Part shown: positions 19,401 through 29,853 of the stretch, piece by piece | Numbering within the stretch: the first letter of the stretch is position 1 | Layout: every line of letters begins with the position of its first letter | NCBI GenBank assembly: GCA_001606155.1 | Contig: LODT01000047.1 | Coordinates: 62,001 to 126,000, forward strand | DNA from: Tieghemostelium lacteum | Lineage: Eukaryota > Evosea > Eumycetozoa > Dictyosteliales > Raperosteliaceae | Reading direction: 5' to 3' | DNA: 64,000 bases | The notes under the pieces: model-generated | What the model was told of the DNA's origin: nothing | Database searches by the model: none | The model's input: the letters and a program-made list of their open reading frames with translations, nothing else | Made by a program: the position numbers and the translations under genes

Positions 19401-20817
19401 GATTACAGCTTCTTTAAATAGTATTGAAGCATTACAGACGAATATAACTATTAGCCCATGTCTAAACTACCAATATGAAAACCCTGTAGATCATCGTTGT
19501 ACCTATTGTATGGTTGGTCAATCCTATTCTCAAAGTCTAAAAAGGTGTTTAACTTGTGATAGTAATGTATTTTGCCAACTTGGTAATGTAGTAGTTCGAA
19601 GTGGTTATCAAGTACTTGCTAACGATATTGCTGAAACTTATCAATGTCAACCCAATCTATGTCTTGAAAATAACCAATGTCTTAGTAACTATTACTCAGG
19701 CCCATTGTGTAGTCAATGTCTACCAAACAATTCCAAAACCTCCATCTACTGTTGTACCAACTACAACTCACTTGTACTCATCATCTATCTATTGTTCCTC
19801 ATTATTCTATCCTCTGTATTATCATTTTGTAAATTTTCATTCTACAATGGATTGTTAGGCCGTATAGTCACAACATTCCAATTTCTAGCCATTATCTTCT
19901 ACTCAGTTCCCAATTTTCAATTTCTACCAATTTTCAGAATATCAATGGAATATATATATGGTACATGTCCATTTCAACACTTTTCAGTGTACACCAAAAC
20001 ATGGTTATCTAATCTCTCCATTCTCTTTTTAATCACTGTGGGATCAAGTGATATATCACTAAATATTCTACTGAGGTTCTACCGATATCAATCTACAAAA
20101 CCACGATTTATTCAACGAGCCATCTTCCTCCAAAGAAAACCATATTATAGGTTAAAATCCATTTGGTCTAATCTCATGTTATTCTACCCCTCATTGTTAT
20201 TCAATATCCAATCATTGACCATTTGTAAACCAATTATGGGTCTTTACTTTTTATCTTTGGATCCTAGTTACAAATGTCCTGTATTATCATCACAACCCCT
20301 TGATCAACTAAGTGGATATGCAAGTATCATTCTTGGTTTTTTATTCATTTTATTTATTCCAATCTACATGATATACATCTTTATGATTCGTAGTAAAGTA
20401 ATTAGAAATACTAAGATATTCTACCAAATGATTCAGTCATCCAGTTACAAGAGTAATTTCAAATTATATGATTTAGTTCATATTACACGGTCATTAGTAA
20501 TAACAACACTTTCCATTGCACTTATATACAACCAATGGTTGTATATAATGTTATTAGAAGGTTTCCAAATTTTTTATATCCTCATACTGGTTTATACTCA
20601 ACCTAGAATATCAAGACTCAATAACTACAGAGAATATCTCTCAAATTTCATTTTATTACTTTTAATTATTTATTATTCGACATCCTATTTCATTAGTACT
20701 TCTATGTCAACCCAAGGAAATATACTTACAACTATATCTTTTCTCATTATCCCTATTCTCTGTCTATTAAATTTGATCTATCAAAAGTATTTAAATAATC
20801 AAAAAAAAACAATTTAA
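16422..20817 (+). CDS. Secreted-start beta-helix protein with C-terminal multi-TM domain
   Basis: The long frame from 16553 has no ATG near its start. A small upstream exon, 16422-16488, supplies MKLFNQIIIILLFLMIYDI, a clear signal peptide. A 64-nt intron (GTATGT..AAAAAG) joins it in phase to ACA-TTA-GAT at 16553. The spliced product is 1443 aa. The start of the mature region (NKNGNDNGNG, NPYLTI) and about 900 residues of N-rich, short beta repeats fit a right-handed parallel beta-helix (pectin-lyase fold) ectodomain. A Cys-rich module follows (CTYCMVGQS, CLTCDSNVFC, CSQCLPNN), then six to eight TM helices from about VLIIYLLFLIILSSVLSF. This is a dictyostelid-type large surface receptor or adhesion-like protein. 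Ligand and signalling role are unknown. Confidence 0.88.
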
Positions 20818-21031
20818 AATAATAAAGATCAAATCGGGTACCAAGTTGGTAATGTTATTACTACTATACAAAATTTCTATATAAAATTTTATTATTATAA
20901 TTACAACTTTTTAATGTTAAATTTTTTTATAATGTATTATTACTATCTCTAAAACTAAGTTGTTTCTTTAGTGTGTTTTGGTATGGTTTTTCAGAGAAAA
21001 AAAACCTTATTGTTATTTGTTATTATTTAAT

Positions 21032-21454
21032 TTATAGTAATAAAAACATGATGAAAGATACTACTAAAGCCAAAGAGAATTTCAGAGTTGAAGAATCACT
21101 GCACTGTAAGATGTATCTGTCGTTGAAACATGAACCACAACCTGGGAAGACTAAAGTGTTATTATATTTATCTAAACTACAAGCATTGTCGTTATACCAC
21201 ATGTATACCAAGTTGCTATCAACAATAGAGTATCTGCAAGATCCCAAACCTGGTAATTGTAAAGTACCATCATAGGCCATATTACAGCTCTTATTTGGTA
21301 AAACAAGTTTGGTGATATTGATACCTGAACATTGTGATCCTTCTAAAAATATTTGTAATCTGAGTACTGATGTTTCATTCCATTCTGCAGATGCTACATT
21401 GCTACTACAAAATACCAAGAATAATACTACTAAAATTATATTTGTGAATTTCAT
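21032..21454 (-). CDS. Small secreted, probably GPI-anchored protein
   Basis: 140 aa, ATG at 21454. There is a signal peptide (MKFTNIILVVLFLVFCSSNVASA) and a C-terminal hydrophobic tail (FSLALVVSFIMFLLL) with small residues (CSDSSTLK) before it, as for GPI addition. Between them is a Cys-rich ectodomain with eight Cys, including the half-repeats LPGLGSC and FPGCGSC, which suggest an internal duplication. Several N-x-S/T sites are present. I do not recognise the family, and no function is claimed. Confidence 0.75.
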   Translation of the reverse strand: MKFTNIILVVLFLVFCSSNVASAEWNETSVLRLQIFLEGSQCSGINITKLVLPNKSCNMAYDGTLQLPGLGSCRYSIVDSNLVYMWYNDNACSLDKYNNTLVFPGCGSCFNDRYILQCSDSSTLKFSLALVVSFIMFLLL

Positions 21455-21865
21455 TGTTTGTATATATGTATAATTGTATATATTATTAAATATAAATATT
21501 AATCGGATATTTAAGATATAAAGTAATTTTTATAGTAAAAGTGGGGGAAGTTTAGTGTGTTAAAAATATACAATTATAAGACAAAAAGGAATCGTTAACT
21601 AAAAAAAAATTTTAAAAAAAAAACTAAATCACATTGTCGTTACTAGACTATTTTTAATTTTTGTCCAGATACTAAAATCTGATTGATTATCTGAAAAATT
21701 GAAAAAACAGTTTTTTGATATTGACAATATCTCTGCAAAGAGGTGATTTTTCAAATATACGTTAAATAATTTAATTTCTCTATAGGTGAAGTTGTTAGAG
21801 GTGTATTTACTTTTATTTGAATTAAATTATTTTATTTAATAATAACAAATAGAGGGCAACAAGGA
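21455..21865. other. Intergenic region, nothing recognised
   Basis: 411 bp between two minus-strand genes, AT-rich. It should hold the promoter of the small GPI-type gene and the 3' end of the carrier gene. No ORF or RNA gene was seen. Confidence 0.5.
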
Positions 21866-22747
21866 TTAATAGTTATTCTTTGCAAGGAATTTCATAACAT
21901 AATCATTGACAACCAATAGAATACCACCTCCAGGACCTAGACGTAAAACTTTTGGAAGGAAACCTTTATAGAGTGCAGAGAAACCTTCTTCTTTAAATAC
22001 AGTGTATATAGAAGGTAGACACCAATTGTATTTTCTTGGACCTTCAGCTTGATTTTGAATTCTAGATTTTACAACATCAGCTGGAGTATTCAAAACAGTA
22101 CCCAATGTACCAGCCAAAGCACCAGCAACAAAGTTATTAAAGGTAGTTTGTGATTGTGATTTTGGTGTTGGCATCTGAGCTTTAATTGTATGAATCAAAC
22201 CAAAATAAGCTCCGTTCCAGAAGAGATGTCTCCACAGTGTTGATTCTAAACCCTTAAAGAAACCATTGAGACCGTCTTGTTTGGCAATTTTAAGGACACA
22301 GTCCATTGTATTTTTGTATTTACCTGCATTTTCTTTGGCTTGAAGACGAATTTTAACGAGTTCAAAAGGAACAACTATAAATGCTTCAGTGATACCTGCC
22401 AACACACCAGATGCTATAGCTTGTGTTTGTGTTGGTTTAGCATTCCCAGCATACTTTAGTATCTGTTCAGTATAGAATTGATTGGATGCAAATTTAATGG
22501 CTCTTTTTGGTGCCTCTACTAGAATTGGTGGTACAATACCTCTGTACATTTTGAATCCATCATGTTTAATCATGTGAATGAGTGCTGAAAACATTGATCC
22601 TCCTTGCCCGACATGTAATTGTGCACGTGTTTTAACTACATCTAATGGATACATTACTAAAATCTCTGATACACCTGCAATACCACCTGCAACAAAATTA
22701 TGCCATAATGGTTGTTTCTTTGGTGTTGTAGTATTATTTGTTGACAT
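21866..22747 (-). CDS. mcfT: Mitochondrial 2-oxodicarboxylate carrier (SLC25A21/ODC type)
   Basis: 293 aa. The in-frame codon at 22771 is GTG, so the ATG at 22747 (MSTNNTTTPKK) is the start. Three carrier repeats each have the signature: PLDVVKTR, PFELVKIR and PADVVKSR, each followed by an aromatic/Gly motif (GFKMYRG, GLNGFFKG, GFSALYKG). Six TM helices are expected in the inner mitochondrial membrane. EAPKRAIKFASN in repeat 1 and WRHLFWNGAYFG in repeat 2 are typical of the oxodicarboxylate subgroup, which exchanges 2-oxoadipate and 2-oxoglutarate in lysine/tryptophan breakdown. Assignment to subgroup is by those motifs; the family is certain. Confidence 0.92.
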   Translation of the reverse strand: MSTNNTTTPKKQPLWHNFVAGGIAGVSEILVMYPLDVVKTRAQLHVGQGGSMFSALIHMIKHDGFKMYRGIVPPILVEAPKRAIKFASNQFYTEQILKYAGNAKPTQTQAIASGVLAGITEAFIVVPFELVKIRLQAKENAGKYKNTMDCVLKIAKQDGLNGFFKGLESTLWRHLFWNGAYFGLIHTIKAQMPTPKSQSQTTFNNFVAGALAGTLGTVLNTPADVVKSRIQNQAEGPRKYNWCLPSIYTVFKEEGFSALYKGFLPKVLRLGPGGGILLVVNDYVMKFLAKNNY

Positions 22748-23021
22748 TGTTTCTAAAATGATTAACTTCACAAAAAATTAATATAAATAAAAAAAAAATA
22801 AAAAAATAATATTTTTTAGAATAAAATTTCAAATTGACTGACAATCTGATTCAATCAATTACTTTTTTTAGAAATTATAATAATTATTATTATTTTTATT
22901 AAATTAATATTAAGATTAATTTACTGAAAAGTAATAGTTTAAAAATTAAATTTTCTTAAATAATTATTAAAATTTTTTTTTTTACCAAAACGAACGAGTG
23001 TGATTAAAGAGGAATTACACA

Positions 23022-24359
23022 ATGGATAATAGTAAATTATTAATTGCAGGTATTAGTGCTTGTGTAGGTGCTGCCATTGGTTCATATATAGCATCATCAA
23101 AAAAAGAAAATACTACAACTTCAAATAAAACAAACACTACAATTACCAATACAAACACATTTAAACAAGAGAATAGTGATATAGATTCAATGTTAAAAGA
23201 TGAAATATTTTTAGAACAAATGAATAGAACTATATTATACTATGGTGAAGAGGGATTTAAAACAATTAGAGATGCATTTATTATTGTTGTTGGTTTGGGT
23301 GGTGTTGGAGGTGCTGCTGCTCATGCACTTTTGAGATCAGGTGTAAAGAAACTACGTCTTATCGACCCTGATCTAGTTACATTATCATCTCTTAATAGAA
23401 ATGTATTGGCAGAGAGAAAAGATGTCGGTAGATCAAAAGTAGAAACTATGAAAACTTATTTTGAATCTATATGTCCTGAAGTTGAAATTGAAGCAATTCA
23501 AACATTTTTTAATGGTGATCTTGCTGAGAAACTATTGTCAGGATCTCCTACTTATGTAGTAGATTGTATTGATAATACCGAGACTAAAGTCGCACTTCTT
23601 ACTTATTGTCATAGAAATAATATTCCTGTTATAAGTAGTATGGGTGCTGGCTCTTCTTCTGATCCTACAAAGATTAATATAAGTGATATAAGCTTTACCT
23701 TTGGTTGCAGATTCGGTAGAGAAATTCGTAGATTATTAAAAGTGAATGGTATCACTCAAGGTATACTATGTGTATATTCAACTGAAGCTCATAGAAAGAA
23801 ACTTATACCATTGACAGATGAGGAAAAGAAACTTTTAGATCAACAAGCTGTTAAACCAACACTTAGAGTACGTACTTTAGGTGTAAGTATGCCAATTCCT
23901 TCTATATTCGGTTTGACAATGAGTTGTGCAGTTCTCAATGCTCTAGCCGGTCTACCAACAGTTACAGAGGAGGAGAAGAGAGCTCCACCACCAATGATTG
24001 AATATTCAAGACTATTGAAATTACTCATTAAAAAAGAGCAAACTGTTTATCGTACTCCACCATCAGTTCTCAAGAAACTCTTTACAATGGTTGATATAAG
24101 ATATCTAGCTGATGAAGTATACAATTCTCAATCGGGTATCAGTAATGCACATTCAACTCAAAGTTCAATGATTGTACTTCGTTGGAGACCTGAACTACCA
24201 ATTTCACTTAATAATCTTGTATACCTCAGTCAGAAAGAAGGTGAAATTCACGAGACTGTTAAAAATGTTGACCAACATTATCCAGCTGAAATTGTAAAGA
24301 AAATTGATCAAATATTATCTACTGTTATTATAGGTAAATCTAATAGCAATGATGAATAA
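23022..24359 (+). CDS. tRNA threonylcarbamoyladenosine dehydratase (TcdA/Tcd1 family)
   Basis: 445 aa, ATG at 23022. An N-terminal hydrophobic segment (LLIAGISACVGAAIGSYIAS) anchors it, as in the yeast Tcd1/Tcd2 proteins of the mitochondrial outer membrane, whose length it shares. The E1-like core has the ATP-binding GLGGVGGAAAHALLRSG, an RLIDPDLVTLSSLNR stretch and CIDNTETKVALL, followed by VISSMGAGSSSDPTKI, with Cys in the FGCRFGREI region. The enzyme uses ATP to cyclise t6A37 to ct6A in tRNAs reading ANN codons. A C-terminal eukaryotic extension of about 100 residues follows the core. Confidence 0.93.
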   Translation: MDNSKLLIAGISACVGAAIGSYIASSKKENTTTSNKTNTTITNTNTFKQENSDIDSMLKDEIFLEQMNRTILYYGEEGFKTIRDAFIIVVGLGGVGGAAAHALLRSGVKKLRLIDPDLVTLSSLNRNVLAERKDVGRSKVETMKTYFESICPEVEIEAIQTFFNGDLAEKLLSGSPTYVVDCIDNTETKVALLTYCHRNNIPVISSMGAGSSSDPTKINISDISFTFGCRFGREIRRLLKVNGITQGILCVYSTEAHRKKLIPLTDEEKKLLDQQAVKPTLRVRTLGVSMPIPSIFGLTMSCAVLNALAGLPTVTEEEKRAPPPMIEYSRLLKLLIKKEQTVYRTPPSVLKKLFTMVDIRYLADEVYNSQSGISNAHSTQSSMIVLRWRPELPISLNNLVYLSQKEGEIHETVKNVDQHYPAEIVKKIDQILSTVIIGKSNSNDE

Positions 24360-24535
24360 ATCATTTTGTACAATTTCATATAATTTAATCATTTTCCTTT
24401 TTATACCTCTTTTTTTATGAAGATTTTTTTTTTATATTACACATCACTAAGGACGTTCACAATATTACAATTTTTTATGATTTTAGAGGTAATGAGTCAT
24501 TTTCAAATCTATTTGTTAATAGAACAAATAGAATA

Positions 24536-26131
24536 ATGTTTAAATTTATATATAAAGGAAATAGAAATAATGGTGTACGTTTAAATAATTTTTTTATAGT
24601 TAATGAAATTTCAAAGTATTTATACAGTAATATTGAGATTTTAAATTTCATTCGCACTTGTAAATACTCTTATAAATTCAGAAATCAATTAAAATACTTT
24701 GATTTTCCATCTTCACATTGTTACAATGCTCATGATATTCAAAAATTCAATTTACCACTAAACTTTCATTCTATTTCATTAAATGTACATCAATATAAGT
24801 TACTTATAGATTGTGGTTTGATAACACAACTATCTACACCTATTGTGTATTTAGATTATGATATTAAGGTACTCAGAAAACAGCTACCAAAATCAATTCA
24901 ATTTCTGGAAATGGAAGGAGTAGAGGGTACAATAGGTAAAGGTGTTCTAAAAGAAGGTTTAAAATCACTTTATCTTGCATCAAACTTTAAAACAAATTTA
25001 GGAAACCCTGGTATTTTCCCATCATCTCTTACATCGATATCACTTGGGTACTGTTATAATAAACCAATTCCCAATGGTTTATTACCACCATTCTTAAAAA
25101 CACTATATTTGGGACCACAGTATAATTATCCTCTACCAACTGATCTACCAAAGACTTTAGAAATTCTAGAAATTGGTAAATATCCTCTAAAACCTGGTGA
25201 CATACCACCATCAATCAAACATTTAATAATAGGTGGTAGATTAAGTGTTATAAATCCTGGGGATTTACCATCTACATTAAAAAGATTGGATATCTACACT
25301 GGACGATGTAATGTACAATTAAAAGTTGGCTCCATTCCAAATAGTGTAGAACGAATTGATTTTATATCATATTCAAATTATTCAGAGTATTCACAAGTTA
25401 TAAAAGTTGGTATTATACCTGATAGTGTTAAACAAATGCATTTACATTTAGGTTCAAATCACATTATTGAACCAAATGCACTTCCAAATAGTATTCACAC
25501 TGTGATTTTGAACTTATTACCAAATTCTAATATACCTAAACTACCCAATTCCATAAAAAATCTAACGGTACATTGTGAATTATTTCGTACTGATTTTGTA
25601 CCAGATAGTTTAAAAAACCTCACAGTTTACTATGAAAGAGATATCAGACAAAATGGTGAACTCCCTGATTCAATTGAAAATCTCATCATTGAAACGGATA
25701 CCGAATTCATGGCTATACTCACACCAAATCTCTTTCCTAAACAATTAAAGAGTCTAACCATTCAAGGTGGTGAAATACAAATGTTCATTTCACCAAAAAT
25801 CTTACCAGATTCTTTACAATCCCTTTCACTTACTAATTTGAATGGTAACTTAAACCAACTCAAAAACCTTCCCAAACAATTAGAATCACTCATTTTAACC
25901 AATCAAAAAATTGAATTACCACCAACATTTTTTAATTTTTTACCTAGCTCTATAAAGTACTTGAAAATCAATAATGTTAGAGTTCAATCAATTAAACACT
26001 CTACCTATTTAAAATTCATTTCAGATAAATTCAACAATATATCTTTGATGTATTATCTGTTTTTAGTAATTTATACAATATCAATCATTTTAATATCTAG
26101 ATTGATAAAAATAAAATTAGACAATGTTTAG
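24536..26131 (+). CDS. FNIP-repeat protein with C-terminal TM
   Basis: 531 aa, ATG at 24536. The N-terminal part (FIRTCKYSYKFRNQLKYFDF) is an F-box-like helical module seen in this dictyostelid family. It is followed by about 15 leucine-rich FNIP-type repeats of 20-23 residues with the LPxSLxxLxL..  pattern (LPKTLEILEIG, LPSTLKRLDIY, IPNSVERIDFI, LPDSLQSLSL). The end has a hydrophobic helix (FLVIYTISIILISRLI), so it may be membrane-anchored, which is not usual for the family. FNIP proteins form a large, fast-evolving dictyostelid family without known biochemical function. Confidence 0.87.
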   Translation: MFKFIYKGNRNNGVRLNNFFIVNEISKYLYSNIEILNFIRTCKYSYKFRNQLKYFDFPSSHCYNAHDIQKFNLPLNFHSISLNVHQYKLLIDCGLITQLSTPIVYLDYDIKVLRKQLPKSIQFLEMEGVEGTIGKGVLKEGLKSLYLASNFKTNLGNPGIFPSSLTSISLGYCYNKPIPNGLLPPFLKTLYLGPQYNYPLPTDLPKTLEILEIGKYPLKPGDIPPSIKHLIIGGRLSVINPGDLPSTLKRLDIYTGRCNVQLKVGSIPNSVERIDFISYSNYSEYSQVIKVGIIPDSVKQMHLHLGSNHIIEPNALPNSIHTVILNLLPNSNIPKLPNSIKNLTVHCELFRTDFVPDSLKNLTVYYERDIRQNGELPDSIENLIIETDTEFMAILTPNLFPKQLKSLTIQGGEIQMFISPKILPDSLQSLSLTNLNGNLNQLKNLPKQLESLILTNQKIELPPTFFNFLPSSIKYLKINNVRVQSIKHSTYLKFISDKFNNISLMYYLFLVIYTISIILISRLIKIKLDNV

Positions 26132-26261
26132 AAACAAAGATTTTGATTTAAGTGTATTTAAATTTATTTATATTTGTTGTCTCTAGATTATGATTTTCAA
26201 ACTACTACTAAAGTTGTTATTGTTGTTTGGGTGTTATTAAGTATAGGGGTGGTCTTGTAGT

Positions 26262-29200
26262 TTATTTCTTTTTACCAGGTTTAGCTTTACCAGAAACAGT
26301 TTGAGATTTTGGTTTATTTTTGATGGGAATGGTAATTACAGGTGAAGATGATTCAAAGGCAAGACCAGGTTCATCAGAACGGTATAATAGGTATTCACCA
26401 ATAAATCTATCGGCAGCATATCCCAAACAATCTTTGGCAAATTCACGAATTTCATTTTCAGTCTTGAGAGAACACAATAGCTCAGTTACTACATTTACAT
26501 CCATATTGGTCAATGGTTTCAATTGTTGGTGACACCATTTAATAAAGTCAGGTCTTGGAGTATTTTGTTGTTGCTGTTGTTGTTGTTTAGTCTTAATATT
26601 AATGATTGAGTTGGCATTAGACTTAACAATGGTGTTGGATTGTTTTGGTAAAATATTGACAGTTTGTGATGCAAATTCTTGTTGTTGTTGTAGAGTTGGA
26701 GTTTGCTTGTTACTATTGAGATCATCAGTTCTAATAGAAAGACCTGGTTTAGAAGTATTGTTATTGACATTCTGATAGGAATTATTACTGTTGATATTAG
26801 ATGGTGTACTAGTGGTGGTAGTAGTTGGTGTAGAACTCATTGGGGTAGATTTTGAATCTGGAATAGAAGTACCAATTGACCATGGAGAAGATGGATTAAA
26901 TACTGGTTTTGGTTGAGTTTGTACTGACATTACAGGTGTTGGTGATGTTACCTTTTTCTCTTTGGATTGTTCTTTCATTACATCAGAAAGTGATACTGGT
27001 TTAGTTGGTGTGGATTTCAAAGGTGATTCAGATGGAGACAATGGTTCCTCAGAAGCAGTAGTAGTGGTATTAACTTTTTTATATTTTTCCTCTTGTTGAA
27101 TGTCTTTGAGTGAAATGGATGGTGAGGAGTCAACAGACCATGTTGGAATGGAACTTCCCCATTTCATTGCATTAATCTGTTGTTTTTCATTTACAGTTTG
27201 TGTTTTGGCATCTTCCAATTCCTTTCTCTTTTGTTCTTTAATTTCTTCTTGTTGAATTTCAATAAGAGATTTAGATTTCTTTACTGTTGATTCAGTTGAA
27301 ACCCATGGATTAGCATGTGATACAGTTTGACCTCCATTAATATCTTCTTGTTGTGATTGTTGTTGTGGTTGTTGTTCAATAACAGTATTATTATTGGTTT
27401 GTTCATGTTGTTGAATAGTTTGCTCTGGTACATATTCTTGTAGTGGTTCTTGATTTACAGATAACAAAGGTGATTTGTGAATTGGAGATTGTTCTTTTTT
27501 AGTGGTGGTATTACTAGTACCCCATAAAAATGTTGATTGATCAACTAAATCATCTTTAGCAGTGACTGGTTCAACATTACTAGATTCGATTGATTGTTGT
27601 GGTTCAACAGCAACAACACTATTTGTATTGGAATTATCTTGAACAATTTGATCTAATTGTGGTTGTAATTCTGCCTGTTGTTGTATTGATTGTTGATTCA
27701 TTTGATCCATATGTTGTTGCATTTGATACTGTTGGTGTTGTTGTTGGAATAATTGTGAAAAGTATGGTTGTTGATTTGGTTGATTTGGTTGATTTGGTTG
27801 TTGATTTGGTTGATTTGGTTGCATTCTACTCATTACTTGAAGTTGTAATTGCATTTGGAAGAATCTCTGTTGTAATATATAGTGATTGGCTTGTTGTTGT
27901 TGCAAATATTGCATTAGTTGTTGCATTTGCATTTGAGTGGTTTGTGTTGGTGGTTGTTTTTGTAATTGTTGGTATTGTTGAGAAACTTGTTGAATTAATG
28001 ACTGTAATTGCATACTTTGAGCTTGAATTTGTTGTTGTTCTATCATAAAATTTCTAATAAAATTAGAATTTGGATTTCTAAATTGATCCCAATTACCTTC
28101 TTGGTTGCTTGATGGTTGTTGTTGCTGTTGTTGTTGTTGTGGGTTTGTCAATTTGGAGAATATTTGTTGTTGGTGCATTAAATTGGCATTTTCATCTTCC
28201 CAAATTCCAGAATTATTTGGTTGATCGTTAAATGAATTTCCAAATGCTTGTTGTTGTTGTTGTTGGAATTGTGATTGGAATTGTTGTTGTGTTTGTTGTT
28301 GTGGTGGTGAAATAGTTCTTTCTAATATACTTTCATTGGTAGTAGGTGATTCAATAGAAGACAATAGAGAACCAGTGCTAGATTGATTCTGTAATGATGT
28401 CTGTCTAAACTTTAACATTAAATCATTATCAGATTGATCTGTATTACTAGTTGTTAAATCATCATTAAGATCTTGAAGATCATCTATTGGTTGATTCATT
28501 AAAGAACTAGGAGTTGCAAGTTGATGAGATGACTGTTGCTGTTGCTGTTGTTGTAATTGCTGTTCAGTATCCTCCTTAAGTAGTTTTTGAAAATCATAAT
28601 GACTAGTTACACTGGTAAAAGGTGCTGTAGCACCATAGGTTGTCAGAATCTTTTTAAATTTAATAAAACCACTTTCACCTCTTTTTACAAGTAAATCTGG
28701 TTTAAAATAACCAGCACTATGCCATGAATCCATATCTGTACTACTAAAAGGACCTTGAGGATTATTCTGTAAATCTAAATAATACCATATTCTTTTATCC
28801 ACAGGTTCAACATGATCTTTTGAAGATCTCCAAGATTGAGCTGTTGATGAAGGTGAATTTGCCCATTTTGGTTTCCCAGGTGTATGTCCAAGAGCTATAC
28901 AAACCAATTCATTCAAATAATTCAACACACAAAAAATTTTTTTTTTGAAATGCATTTTCAAAAAAATCATACCACATCAAATGTTTATAATGAGTTGAAT
29001 AAAAATAACATTGAATTAGTATTCATGGATCATATTTCTAAATATATAAAAGGAAGTATACTTACATCCATCTTTTCTTGGTCTATTCATCATATTTTGT
29101 CCGCCTATTGCGTTTCCACTGTTTTGTAAACCACCAGACATTCTATTATGTCTTTTTTGTTCATAATTCAAATTGATTGGTGGTTGAATTTCCTCAGATA

Positions 29201-29633
29201 GGATATAGGTATGAATTGCTAAAGGTTCTGGAATCTTTACATTGGGATCATAAAGATTCAACAGTTCATCTTTTGAGTACTTTGTCTTGTTTATATTAGA
29301 TGTTGTTGATGATGATGAAGATGCTGTACCACCAGTGCTACTATTTAAGCTATGCAATCCTTTACTGCTGCCATTCAATGATATTGTGGCATTTGAGGAA
29401 GATGATTGTTGATTCCAATTATTTGAATTATATTCACTGCTTCTTCTAATTGACTGGTTATATTGTTGTTGGTTGTTGAATGATGGTGCATATCCTCCAC
29501 TACCACCACCATTTAATGAATTAGTTGAAGTTGATGGAGATATTGGTTGTACTCCTCCCCATTTTGAAGTTGGTAATACTGGTGTTGTTGTTGAATTCAT
29601 TCCTTCCAATGCTGATTGTTGATTTGTATTCAT
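26262..29633 (-). CDS. GYF-domain protein (GIGYF/SMY2 type)
   Basis: Two exons, 29066-29633 and 26262-28894, with a 171-nt intron (GTAAGT..TATAG, phase 1), give 1066 aa. The join reads PRKDGSLGHTPGKPKW, which the genomic frames on their own do not show. The GYF domain follows (IWYYLDLQNNPQGPFSST, then MDSWHSAGYF) and binds Pro-rich PPGF-like ligands. A long Gln-rich middle includes a QPNQPNQQP repeat tract. The C-terminus (FIKWCHQQLKPL then CLGYAADRFIGEYLLYR) matches the conserved end of GIGYF/SMY2. GIGYF proteins recruit 4EHP and CCR4-NOT/DDX6 to repress mRNA, and the DDX6 homologue lies in the same window (52540-53869). Confidence 0.9.
27767..27821. repeat. In-frame minisatellite (TTGATTTGG units)
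   Basis: Short tandem copies of a GGTTGATTT unit, with GGTTGTT interruptions, encode the QPNQPNQ tract of the GYF protein on the minus strand. Length variation between strains would keep the frame because the unit is 9 bp. Confidence 0.75.
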
Positions 29634-29853
29634 ATTCTATAAAAGTTAACTTTTTTTAATTTTCTTTGTTTTTCTGTTCTATATATTCAGATCAAATTAA
29701 AATGAAAATTCTATAAATATGTAATATAAAAATATATATAAATACCTTGATATAAAAACTTGGTTACCTTTGAGAGTTTTTGTTTAAAAAAAAAAAAAGA
29801 AAAAAAAAAAAAAACTAAATATTTTTTTCATGAACCTCCAACGGATGACACAC

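Noticed and set aside
20973-21275. Plus-strand frame over the small GPI-type protein
   Set aside because: The minus-strand frame has a signal peptide and paired Cys; this one has neither.
22745-22771. Upstream GTG start for the oxodicarboxylate carrier
   Set aside because: GTG is not used as a start here and ATG 22747 begins a normal-length carrier.
26519-28048. Long open frames inside the Gln-rich GYF gene in other frames
   Set aside because: Low-complexity CAA/CAG tracts leave frames open by chance; the GYF and GIGYF C-terminal motifs lie in the frame chosen.
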